Assembly (NCBI GenBank): GCA_943841885.1
Contig: CALSZZ010000001.1
Location: forward strand, 1 to 64,000
Length of the DNA stretch: 64,000 nt
Reading direction: 5' to 3'
Origin: Candidatus Thalassarchaeaceae archaeon
GTDB lineage: Archaea > Thermoplasmatota > Poseidoniia > Poseidoniales > Thalassarchaeaceae
Of this stretch, positions 9,149 to 18,393 are shown one piece after another (position 1 is the stretch's first letter; every line of letters begins with the position of its first letter). The notes below the pieces were generated by a model. That model saw nothing but the letters and a program-made list of their open reading frames with translations. It did not search any database and was not told the origin of the DNA. The position numbers and the translations under genes were made by a program.

Positions 9149-12100
9149 ATGGATGGAAGAATATTCCTATTCTCTTGTTTAATTATCTTTCTTTTTTTGA
9201 GATACAAAGGAATCTGGTCACAATTACCTAGATTATATACTAGATTGTTTATATTCTCAGTTTTTTTTCTTGATGCCTATTTTGGTCTATTATTTAATGA
9301 AGGGTTCCTCAATATCTTTAATCAATTAACAGGTAATCTATTACCAAGTCAAAAAGGATTTATTTGGCTCATACAAATTCTTCAGGCGATTTCTGCTGGT
9401 TTTGGATTTGTAAAAATAGCATTCGATGATTTACCTAAAAATTTATTTCGAACTATTTCAATAAGTTTAACTCCAGTATTTTTACTATTTGTGTTGTGGT
9501 TAGTTTGTGATGCTTTAATCACTGGAAGAAATACATCAGCAATAGCATATCTAGATTTTGTTCAAATATCAACCTCAACGCTAAGATGGGCTGCAACTTA
9601 TCTTTCAATTGCCGTTGCATTAACTTTGACTTACAGGGTTCAAAGATATGGTAATTTTGCACAAAGCGAATATTTCATGCTAGGAATGTATGTTGCTATG
9701 GCAATAATTTGGACTGATTATTTTTTACCTTTGACCATTGCTCCTGCTGATGGCGTATTAGTTTGGTCTGTACTAGCTTATACTCTAATAGCAGCATTTT
9801 TTGTTACGGGCTTAGTTGGTTTAATGATAGATAGATTGGTCTACAAAGATTTTCGCAAGAAAAAAGCCTCACCACAAGTAATGATGATTGCGTCTTTAGG
9901 AGTAGCATTAATTCTTAGAGCAATTGTTTGGTTGAGATATAGTTCCAAAAATAGATTATTTGAACCAGATCTTGATTGGAGAATGACTACTGAAACTCCA
10001 ATAGCACAATTATGGAAAATACCGACATATAAGATGAAAATAAATTTTGGTAACAATAAATTAGATGAAGGAGAATACTATACATCAGCAAAATGCGAAA
10101 TAAATGATGGCGTTGCCAGCCAATTACAATTAGATTATATTCCATCATTCGAATTCTACAAGTTAGATAAAGACTGTGTAACTCAATTAGAAACTGGATT
10201 TTCATTCTATAATGGGCCAACACCACTTGTCATTTTTGGCTCCGTATTCCTACTTCTACTTTTACTGAAAAAAACCAGACTCGGAAGAAGAATGAGGGCA
10301 GTTGCTGATAATCCAGAATTAGCTGCAAGTAGTGGCATAAATGTAGAGAGAATACATGGATACAGCGCATTCCTTTCTGCTGGGTTATGTGGAATTGGAG
10401 GGGCTGCATTTGCTATGACAGTTCGCTTCTCACCAGTAACAGCGTTCACACTATTGTTGCCATCATTTGCTGTAATAGTATTGGGTACGATTGGATCTAT
10501 TCCAGGTGCCATTGTTTCTTCATTAATTATTGGTTTCATCAGAGCCTCATCCACGCCCATTCTTTCTAGTTTAGGTCAGAATTTAGGAAGATCAAATTAC
10601 TCTTCTTTTGAGGCAGTTACTCCCTATGTTTTCTTAATTGCAATACTACTAATAATGCCTGAAGGAATAGGCAATGCATATGAAAAATGGAAAATAAATA
10701 GATTAAGAAAAAGTGCTGAAGAGAATTCTCCACCATCAAAAAATATAGGCATTATACTATCAGTGTTATTTGGTTGGATAGGTCTCCATAATTTACAACA
10801 AAAGAAAACATCTCGCTTTTCAAGTATGGCATCATTAACCGGTTTTGCTTATTTAATCAGTAAAATTACAAATTTTATTGATACACATTCATTTTCCAAA
10901 CAATCTTCACCAATAAGGAATGAAGCAGGATTCTCATATAGTTCAAATTTTGAAATGAGAACGGGTAGAGATGATTGGAATTTTTTGCCAACAGATTCTC
11001 AACTCTCAATAGACCAAGTATCCAATCCTCCTTCGGATATCGCCCCATATCTACATGATCAATGGCGTCAAAATACATTTGATGATATGAATAATTCTTG
11101 GGCAGATTTAATGAACTATGAATTAGTATTCTTAGATTTAATCACTTCTTTGGGAGATTTAATTTGGCCAACTGTACCTATCCTTATTTGGATTTTAGCT
11201 TTAGTTGAAGGATACTATCTTTACACAAATAGAAAAGAAGATCCACTATTGAATCTAAACAACTATCTTGGAAAATATATTAATCCATTATTTGAAAAAC
11301 TTAGAGATAAAAAGGAAAATGCATCTATTACTAGGATAATTGATATCAGAACAATCTATAATAAAATACCTAAATTAAATCCAAAATTTGATAAAAATTT
11401 ATTTTTCTTACTAATACCATTTATTTTTGTGAATTCATTTTTATTAAAATTCGTTTTATTATCTTCTATCCTATGGTTTTCCGTTTCATTCTTCAACAAG
11501 AGTGATGAAATTAGTATTATAGAAAATTTAAAGAAAAAATCAACATATGGGAGAGAAGGTCCATTTTTGTCAAATATGTTGTTTGGTATGCTTCTTATCT
11601 TAATCATATTAATAATTCTCTGGTTGCCTGTGGCTGATTTTGCTGCAAATGCTAAATTGATAAGAGTTTTCAACATTTCAAATATCATATTATCAATATC
11701 AATTTTCATACTTATGGGATTCTGTCTTAATTTACATACTGGTATTACGGGTATGGTTAATTTCGGAATCATATTCTTTGTTGCGATAGGTGCTGTAGCT
11801 GTTGGAGTACTTACGGGGCCAGTAAAATATAATGGATATGATTGGCCCATATTCTGGGCTTTATTTTTAGGTTTGGTGGCATCAGCTACCTTTGGTTGGA
11901 TGTTAGCATATCCAACAGCAAGACTGAGGACAGATTATTTTGCTATAGTCACTATTTCTTTGGGAGAAATACTCAGAGTTCTTCTTACTTCAGAACCTAT
12001 TATTCAATCATATAATACAGAAGCATCATGGTCAAGTCCAACTCCAGGAGTTTCACAATATCCGATGCCATTAGAGAAGTGGTGGTTTTGTGGAGATTCA

Positions 12101-13036
12101 ATTCCTCTCGATTTTATTACCAGCGAACCTCTAGAAACATTTGGCCCAAGAGATTGTGAAACAGCAATAGGGGCAACAACAATCGATCAAATTCCTCAAA
12201 ATATAGATAGTATGTCAACATATATGATGGATATGTTAAGTCTAGAAGCAGCAGCACCATACGTTATCTTACTTTCATTCCTTTCCTTAGTTTCTGTTAT
12301 CGCTGTATGGGTAATTCTCAAAACTCTCCTTAATTCACCATGGGGCAGAATATTAAGATCAATAAGAGAAGATGAAGAAGTGGCACAACATCATGGTCAT
12401 GATGTTCTTACTTACAAAGCATCTAGTCTTGCTTTAGGAGCAGCAATCGCAGCACTTGCAGGAGCATTTTGGGCTTGGCAGTTAAGGGGGTTCCAACCCA
12501 CATTCATGAGCCCTGCCACTACCACATTCTTAGTATGGGCTGCATTCATAATTGGAGGGTCTGGTAATAACAAGGGAATAATCATAGGATCTTCCATTGT
12601 TATATTATCACAATATATATTCAGAATTTTGGATGCTGGACAATCTTCTTCAGATTTACCTTTACATGATACAGCAGTTTTTATTGATGAAATTTTTAGA
12701 TGGCTAGTAATAGATTATTTAGAAGTTGTAATATTCTCTACAATATTGATTATTCTTGGAATAATAATGAAGAAAAGTAATATTTCAGAAATTGGTCTTT
12801 GGAGCGCCATCGTGTTCTATATTTACGGTACATTAAACAGTCAATATTCTATTGAACAATCTTTCAGTGACTTTGATGCAGATGGATCATTTGAAATCAT
12901 AGCAGAAATGGCTTATGTAAACGTATTATTAGTTGGAGTGGTTCTATTATTTTCGCTGAAGTATAATCCAAAAGGAATTTTACCAGAAGTACCAAAACGC
13001 CCTGAAAGACCAGAAATCGGTGGTGATTCATCATGA
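9149..13036 (+). CDS. fused branched-chain amino-acid ABC permease (LivH-LivM in one polypeptide)
   Basis: LivH-like half (RMRAVADNPELAASSGINVERIHGYSAFLSAGLCGIGGA) and LivM-like half (LNLHTGITGMVNFGIIFFVAIGA, GRILRSIREDEEVAQHHGHDVLTYK, FMSPATTTFLVWAAFIIGGSGN). Track start 9095 lies inside the hairpin; Met at 9149 is more plausible. Confidence 0.88.
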   Translation: MDGRIFLFSCLIIFLFLRYKGIWSQLPRLYTRLFIFSVFFLDAYFGLLFNEGFLNIFNQLTGNLLPSQKGFIWLIQILQAISAGFGFVKIAFDDLPKNLFRTISISLTPVFLLFVLWLVCDALITGRNTSAIAYLDFVQISTSTLRWAATYLSIAVALTLTYRVQRYGNFAQSEYFMLGMYVAMAIIWTDYFLPLTIAPADGVLVWSVLAYTLIAAFFVTGLVGLMIDRLVYKDFRKKKASPQVMMIASLGVALILRAIVWLRYSSKNRLFEPDLDWRMTTETPIAQLWKIPTYKMKINFGNNKLDEGEYYTSAKCEINDGVASQLQLDYIPSFEFYKLDKDCVTQLETGFSFYNGPTPLVIFGSVFLLLLLLKKTRLGRRMRAVADNPELAASSGINVERIHGYSAFLSAGLCGIGGAAFAMTVRFSPVTAFTLLLPSFAVIVLGTIGSIPGAIVSSLIIGFIRASSTPILSSLGQNLGRSNYSSFEAVTPYVFLIAILLIMPEGIGNAYEKWKINRLRKSAEENSPPSKNIGIILSVLFGWIGLHNLQQKKTSRFSSMASLTGFAYLISKITNFIDTHSFSKQSSPIRNEAGFSYSSNFEMRTGRDDWNFLPTDSQLSIDQVSNPPSDIAPYLHDQWRQNTFDDMNNSWADLMNYELVFLDLITSLGDLIWPTVPILIWILALVEGYYLYTNRKEDPLLNLNNYLGKYINPLFEKLRDKKENASITRIIDIRTIYNKIPKLNPKFDKNLFFLLIPFIFVNSFLLKFVLLSSILWFSVSFFNKSDEISIIENLKKKSTYGREGPFLSNMLFGMLLILIILIILWLPVADFAANAKLIRVFNISNIILSISIFILMGFCLNLHTGITGMVNFGIIFFVAIGAVAVGVLTGPVKYNGYDWPIFWALFLGLVASATFGWMLAYPTARLRTDYFAIVTISLGEILRVLLTSEPIIQSYNTEASWSSPTPGVSQYPMPLEKWWFCGDSIPLDFITSEPLETFGPRDCETAIGATTIDQIPQNIDSMSTYMMDMLSLEAAAPYVILLSFLSLVSVIAVWVILKTLLNSPWGRILRSIREDEEVAQHHGHDVLTYKASSLALGAAIAALAGAFWAWQLRGFQPTFMSPATTTFLVWAAFIIGGSGNNKGIIIGSSIVILSQYIFRILDAGQSSSDLPLHDTAVFIDEIFRWLVIDYLEVVIFSTILIILGIIMKKSNISEIGLWSAIVFYIYGTLNSQYSIEQSFSDFDADGSFEIIAEMAYVNVLLVGVVLLFSLKYNPKGILPEVPKRPERPEIGGDSS

Positions 13037-13800
13037 GTGAAGATACTGTCCTAAAAGTCAATAAATTAAAGAAGGAATTTGGAGGTTTAGTGGCCGTAAA
13101 AGAAGTCTCTTTCGAAATTAAATCAGGAGAATTTGTAGGTCTTATTGGACCAAATGGTTGTGGAAAATCTACAACCTTTAATTGCATCAGTGGGCTATTA
13201 AAACAAACGTCTGGAGAAATAGAAGCATTTAGTACCGATATCTCGCACATGCGTCCAGATCAGATCCAAAAACTTGGTTTTACTCGTACATTTCAACACA
13301 CTCGACTATGGCGTCAGATGACTGTGATAGAGAATCTAATGGTACCTCCCAGAAATCAATATTCTCCTAATATTCTAACTTCTCTTTTTATGCCAAAATC
13401 TCGTCCTAATGAGAAGACTAGACTATCTAACGCATATGATGCATTAGATCAACTTGAAGTCCCTCATATGGCACACAATCTAGCCAGTGAACTATCGGGA
13501 GGTCAAAGCAAATTAGTTGACATAGGTCGCTCATTAATGGGAGATCCAAAATTACTACTTCTAGATGAACCAGTTGCAGGAGTCGCAGGACCACTCGCAA
13601 TGAAAATTTTCAATAATTTGCGTAGGATCGTGGATGAAACTGGCATCTCAATATTGATAATAGAACATAATATGGATTTCATACTTAGACAAGGTGTTGA
13701 TCGTATTATAGTGATGAATGAAGGAGAAGTTCTGATGGTCGGTACTCCTGATGAAGTGAGAAATAATAGAGAAGTAATTGAGGCTTATCTTGGAGAGTGA
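13033..13800 (+). CDS. livG: branched-chain amino-acid ABC transporter ATP-binding protein LivG
   Basis: Walker A GPNGCGKST, signature LSGGQSKLVDIGRSLM, LLLDEPVAGV. Confidence 0.9.
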   Translation: MSEDTVLKVNKLKKEFGGLVAVKEVSFEIKSGEFVGLIGPNGCGKSTTFNCISGLLKQTSGEIEAFSTDISHMRPDQIQKLGFTRTFQHTRLWRQMTVIENLMVPPRNQYSPNILTSLFMPKSRPNEKTRLSNAYDALDQLEVPHMAHNLASELSGGQSKLVDIGRSLMGDPKLLLLDEPVAGVAGPLAMKIFNNLRRIVDETGISILIIEHNMDFILRQGVDRIIVMNEGEVLMVGTPDEVRNNREVIEAYLGE

Positions 13801-13809
13801 GTAATAAAT

Positions 13810-14529
13810 ATGTCCAGAATACTTGATGTAAAGGGATTAGAAGGAGGATATGGTACAGTCCAGATTTTACATGGTATTGATTTATATGTTGAAGAAGGTG
13901 AATTTGTAACTATAATAGGGCCCAATGGCTGTGGAAAGTCAACTTTCATCAAGGTTATTTTTGGTATTGCTACACACTATAATGGGAGTGTATTGTACAA
14001 CAACGAAACAATTTCTAATTGGCGTACGGACCAATTAGTAAATAATGGAATTGCATATGTCCCCCAAGTTGACAATGTATTTCCTTCATTGTCAATATTT
14101 GAGAATTTACAAATGGGCGGTAATTCTTTACCTACTAAAGTTCTTAATGATCGAATAGAAGAAGCTTTAGACATGTTTCCCGATTTAAGAACACGAGTGC
14201 ACGATTTAGCTGCCTCATTATCAGGAGGAGAAAGGCAGATGTTAGCAATTTCTAGAGCACTAATATCCAAACCTAAATTCCTTCTTTTAGATGAACCAAC
14301 TGCTGCACTTTCTCCACTATATCAGTCTCAGATAATAGATAAGATAGATGAATTAAGAGATACAGGAATAACCATATTGATAGTAGAGCAGAATGCACGA
14401 CTATCACTATCAAAATCGGATAGAGGATATATATTTGCCAATGGTAAAGTAGTACACACTGGGGATGCAAAAGACATTCTAAATGATCCTGAGATCGGCG
14501 AATATTTTTTGGGAAATAAATCAGATTAA
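13810..14529 (+). CDS. livF: branched-chain amino-acid ABC transporter ATP-binding protein LivF
   Basis: Walker A GPNGCGKST, LSGGERQMLAISRALISKPKFLLLDEPTAALSP. Confidence 0.9.
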   Translation: MSRILDVKGLEGGYGTVQILHGIDLYVEEGEFVTIIGPNGCGKSTFIKVIFGIATHYNGSVLYNNETISNWRTDQLVNNGIAYVPQVDNVFPSLSIFENLQMGGNSLPTKVLNDRIEEALDMFPDLRTRVHDLAASLSGGERQMLAISRALISKPKFLLLDEPTAALSPLYQSQIIDKIDELRDTGITILIVEQNARLSLSKSDRGYIFANGKVVHTGDAKDILNDPEIGEYFLGNKSD

Positions 14530-14530
14530 T

Positions 14531-15556
14531 TTATTCTGTTAATGAATTATAAATGAATGGAAATGATACATCCATCCTATAATCAACAGATGAGTGATTA
14601 TCATCAAATTCTTCATGAATATGTTTTATTCCAAGTTTATTCATTTTATCCGATAATTGTCTTGCTCCGAAATGAAGATTATATTGATCTTTAAAACCAC
14701 AATCAATAAAAATTCCTTTCAAACTTTTGAGATTTTCTTGAACATCGTTACGATCAATCATAATTACGGGATCATTCTTCAACCATTCTGCCCATCTAGT
14801 TTCATCTAAAACGCAGGTTCTAAGATCAACTGGTAGCCTTATTCCCATTGGTCCATCAGGATCAGGGTCATAGAAAGCGCCCATTGCCACCATCATTAGT
14901 ACGTGAAAATCATCATGACTCATTTTCTTTGTTGACTTGACATGTTCAAGAAAACCTTCTATTCCTCCATGCTTTTCAAGATGCGTTACGGATTTTGGAA
15001 AATCTCCCATGAATAAAGAATCAAAACCCATATCGCCAGAATGACAAGCTAGCGCTCCCCAATGTTCTCCATACAACATTCCATGAACTATTGCACCATA
15101 TCCTCCACTGGATTTTCCAAATACTGCACGATTATTTTTACCTTTTAAAACTGGAAAACTTTCTTCTATTTCAGGAATCATTTCTTGAATTAAAAAATCA
15201 GCCCAGTTGCCTACTGCGATACTATTGATGTATTGATTACCTCCCAAAATTGTAAAACAATCGGGAAGAGCCACAATCACTTCTCCCATTTTTCCCTCAT
15301 CTACTAACCTCTCAACTCTTTGTGGAATAGACTCAGCAAAAGGTTTCCAATTAGTGTGAGCAAATCCACTACCAGTATATCCTACTAAATCAACAAATAA
15401 TGGATATTCTTTCCCACTTTCTTTCCAATTTGGCGGTAAGTACATGGCAACTTGTCTTGTACTAGGATCTCCTAACATATTCCCTTCAAGAGCTTTCGAA
15501 TTAATTGTTATAATTTTGATTTCACCTTTAATCGGACCAAATGTATGCATTGGCAT
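14531..15556 (-). CDS. putative esterase (alpha/beta hydrolase, esterase D-like)
   Basis: NNRAVFGKSSGGYGAIVHGMLYGEHWGALACHSGD nucleophile elbow (GKSSGG); DDNHSSVDYR C-terminal His. Confidence 0.75.
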   Translation of the reverse strand: MPMHTFGPIKGEIKIITINSKALEGNMLGDPSTRQVAMYLPPNWKESGKEYPLFVDLVGYTGSGFAHTNWKPFAESIPQRVERLVDEGKMGEVIVALPDCFTILGGNQYINSIAVGNWADFLIQEMIPEIEESFPVLKGKNNRAVFGKSSGGYGAIVHGMLYGEHWGALACHSGDMGFDSLFMGDFPKSVTHLEKHGGIEGFLEHVKSTKKMSHDDFHVLMMVAMGAFYDPDPDGPMGIRLPVDLRTCVLDETRWAEWLKNDPVIMIDRNDVQENLKSLKGIFIDCGFKDQYNLHFGARQLSDKMNKLGIKHIHEEFDDNHSSVDYRMDVSFPFIYNSLTE

Positions 15557-15557
15557 T

Positions 15558-15995
15558 TTAATCTCTCCTTAATTCTAATTTAACAAAAGCGCCATCTCCT
15601 GCAACTCTACACATCATATTTGGTTTCACTCCATCCGCTAAAATCCTAAGATGTATCTCAGCTGTTACTGTTACTGTAGCACTAAACAAATGCCCACCTA
15701 GTACATTCATATCATCATCAGACATGACGATGTGTATGTGAGTAAAAGGACCATCAGGGCCTGGGCATAGATTGCCTTGAGTAGATAATAATTCAACTGG
15801 TCCGGAATATTTAGTTTTTTGATATACTCCCTCAGAATCAAGATATGCTACTTCAGCATCATGAACTCTGCCTATGCCACTTGTTATTATGGCACTCTCT
15901 ATTCCTTCATTTGATAAACTTCGTATTGACTCATGAATCTCTTCTCCTGGGTCTAATCTGACAAAAACATCTTTGTCCGATACTATATATTCCAT
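15558..15995 (-). CDS. PPC/DUF296 domain protein
   Basis: RLDPGEEIHESIRSL...GIGRVHDAEVAYLD...GPFTHIHIVMSDDDMNVLGGHLFSATVTVTAEI. Confidence 0.8.
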   Translation of the reverse strand: MEYIVSDKDVFVRLDPGEEIHESIRSLSNEGIESAIITSGIGRVHDAEVAYLDSEGVYQKTKYSGPVELLSTQGNLCPGPDGPFTHIHIVMSDDDMNVLGGHLFSATVTVTAEIHLRILADGVKPNMMCRVAGDGAFVKLELRRD

Positions 15996-16123
15996 ATTTC
16001 GGGATAAACCTCCTTCCTTTGAAGGTCTCGATTACTCAATTCAATTTCCCGCTAAATTAAGTTTTTTTTCCAGTAGAAGTTTTTTTTAATTTATTTCATA
16101 GCAGGTCATCATTTATTTTTCCA

Positions 16124-18367
16124 GTGGAAATGAAGGGGTTCCATATGATGTCCAATTTGATTATGTACCTCCCCTTTGGTTCGACAAAGCCGGGGGGACA
16201 AATGATGACAATTCACATCCAAGATTCCAGTGCAAGATGGAAAACTTTCCTCACGACTGCAAAGGAAGATGAGATGTTATTACTACTCACAAAACAATCT
16301 AACACTCCTGTTTTAAATATCTCTTTCCATGAGTTGCAATCATTTGATCCCGAATTTGCTGATTGGATTTTACAAGACCCAAGATCTGTATTAGATAGTG
16401 GTTCTAAAATGCTTAATGATCTATGTCTTGAAAGAAGCGGCTCTCCAATTCACTGTCTTATACGAATAGGAGAATTACCAGGAGACGCTAGGATCCATTT
16501 ACGAGAAATAGGAAGCGAATCAATAAGTAAATTTTGTAGCGTTGATGTTGTTGTCAATAAAGTTTCAGAAATTAAACCCAGATTGTACATGGCCACATTC
16601 AAATGTGAAACATGTGGATGCGAACAAGATGTAGAACAGAAAGATGAGAGAGAATTGAAAGAACCTTTACGATGCCCAGAATTAAAAGGTGGCTGCGGTT
16701 CTTTTGTTCGTAAGGGAGAAACCACATTCCAACTGATGATGCAAGCTTCAAAAATGATCAATAATCAACTGATTGAGGTATCAGAACTCCCTGAGAATGT
16801 TCCTAGTGGTTCTCAACCAACAAGAGGAATACTATTTCTTGAGCGAGATTTAGTTCTAAGTTTAGTACCAGGGGATAGGATTTCTGCTAATGTAATTCCA
16901 CAAGTGAGACCTGAATTTAAACGAAATAAGAAAACTCCAATGTTTGAGATTGTTTATGATTTAATAAGTGCGGAACATGAATCTACGCCTTTTACTGAAA
17001 TTAATATTGATGATGAGGATACTGAAACTATAATCTCAATTTCTAAAAGACCAGATTTACTTACTTATATGTACAAATCGATTGCTCCATCCATCTTTGC
17101 TGCTGATGAAAAATTAGAATTCGTCAAGCGCACTTTAGCTTTACAACTATTTGGTGGTGTTTCTAGACTTAATAATGATGGAACAAGGTCTAGGGGCGAT
17201 ATTCATATTCTTTTAATGGGAGATCCGGGTGTTGCTAAATCTCAATTATTGAAATATATGTCACATATATCTCCTAGAGGGAAGTATGCTTCTGGAGGGG
17301 GAGTATCCGCTGCAGGCCTTACAGCAGCTGCAGTAAAAGATGCATTCAATGATGGACGTTTTGCACTTGAAGCTGGAATATTGCCGCTTTCTGATAGAGG
17401 TTTAGCAGCAATTGATGAATTTGATAAAATTAATTCAGCAGATAGAGGTTCCATGCATGAAGCCATGGAACAACAAAGTATTCACATCGCAAAAGGAGGC
17501 CTTACTGCTCGTCTTCCTACAAGATGTGCTGTTCTGGCTGCGGCAAATCCTAAAACTGGACGTTTTTCTAATAGAAATAACCGATCTTCTGTGCTATACT
17601 CATTTCAAGAAACTGGATTAGAACCACCATTAGCATCACGTTTTGATGTTATTTGGTTATTGAGAGATGAGATTGCTTTACAAAATGATGAGAGAATTGC
17701 TAAGCATATTTTGGCAACACGTGCAAAAGGAACAACAGAATCTATGAGGGATAAAGGACTAATTTTTGACAAACCAAAAGAAGAAGGTATCACGAATATT
17801 GGTGTTGATGGTAATGAACATTTGACTACATCATTTTTGAGAAAATATGTGGCTTATGCCAAACTAAATGTTTTCCCACAATTAAATGAAGAAGCAAGAT
17901 TATTATTACTTGAATTTTACAGGGATGAGAGACAATCTTTCTACAGAGAAGATCAAAAAGAAGATCATAATGATGAAACTAGTAAAGTTCCAATAACAGC
18001 ACGTGCTTTAGAAGCATTGAGTAGACTAGCTGAAGCACATGCTAGAATGCATCTTAGAGATATTGGAACAGAGACAGATGCAAAGGTTGCAATAGCTGTT
18101 TTTAGACACTGGAGGTCTGAAGGAAATGTCGAAGATGAATCAGAATTTCACAGCAGTAGGGCTGCTAAAAGAATCAGTCCAGATAAGGTAGTCAGAAAAA
18201 TTATTACAAAATTATGCGAAGATAAGGGCGAAGCGTCAATTGAAGAAATATATGAGGCAGCAAATAAAAAAGAAATAGAACAATTCGAAGTAGACCGTAT
18301 TATTAGCAAATTAAGGCAAGGTGGATTATTGTTCAGTCCTAGAGAAGGCGCATATTCATTTGCTTAG
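16124..18367 (+). CDS. mcm: minichromosome maintenance replicative helicase MCM
   Basis: GDPGVAKSQLLKY Walker A, AIDEFDKI Walker B, SRFDVIWLL arginine finger, N-terminal Cys zinc site (CETCGCEQ...CPELKGGCG); exact start uncertain. Confidence 0.93.
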   Translation: MEMKGFHMMSNLIMYLPFGSTKPGGQMMTIHIQDSSARWKTFLTTAKEDEMLLLLTKQSNTPVLNISFHELQSFDPEFADWILQDPRSVLDSGSKMLNDLCLERSGSPIHCLIRIGELPGDARIHLREIGSESISKFCSVDVVVNKVSEIKPRLYMATFKCETCGCEQDVEQKDERELKEPLRCPELKGGCGSFVRKGETTFQLMMQASKMINNQLIEVSELPENVPSGSQPTRGILFLERDLVLSLVPGDRISANVIPQVRPEFKRNKKTPMFEIVYDLISAEHESTPFTEINIDDEDTETIISISKRPDLLTYMYKSIAPSIFAADEKLEFVKRTLALQLFGGVSRLNNDGTRSRGDIHILLMGDPGVAKSQLLKYMSHISPRGKYASGGGVSAAGLTAAAVKDAFNDGRFALEAGILPLSDRGLAAIDEFDKINSADRGSMHEAMEQQSIHIAKGGLTARLPTRCAVLAAANPKTGRFSNRNNRSSVLYSFQETGLEPPLASRFDVIWLLRDEIALQNDERIAKHILATRAKGTTESMRDKGLIFDKPKEEGITNIGVDGNEHLTTSFLRKYVAYAKLNVFPQLNEEARLLLLEFYRDERQSFYREDQKEDHNDETSKVPITARALEALSRLAEAHARMHLRDIGTETDAKVAIAVFRHWRSEGNVEDESEFHSSRAAKRISPDKVVRKIITKLCEDKGEASIEEIYEAANKKEIEQFEVDRIISKLRQGGLLFSPREGAYSFA

Positions 18368-18393
18368 TATTTACATCATTTATTGGTGAAAAT

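Noticed and set aside
11356-11850. 164-aa antisense ORF
   Set aside because: Opposite the LivHM fusion; no recognisable motifs.
16060-16110. Two T8 runs upstream of mcm as a possible replication-origin element
   Set aside because: Only simple AT-rich tracts; no repeated ORB-like motif or adjacent Orc1/Cdc6 gene in the window.
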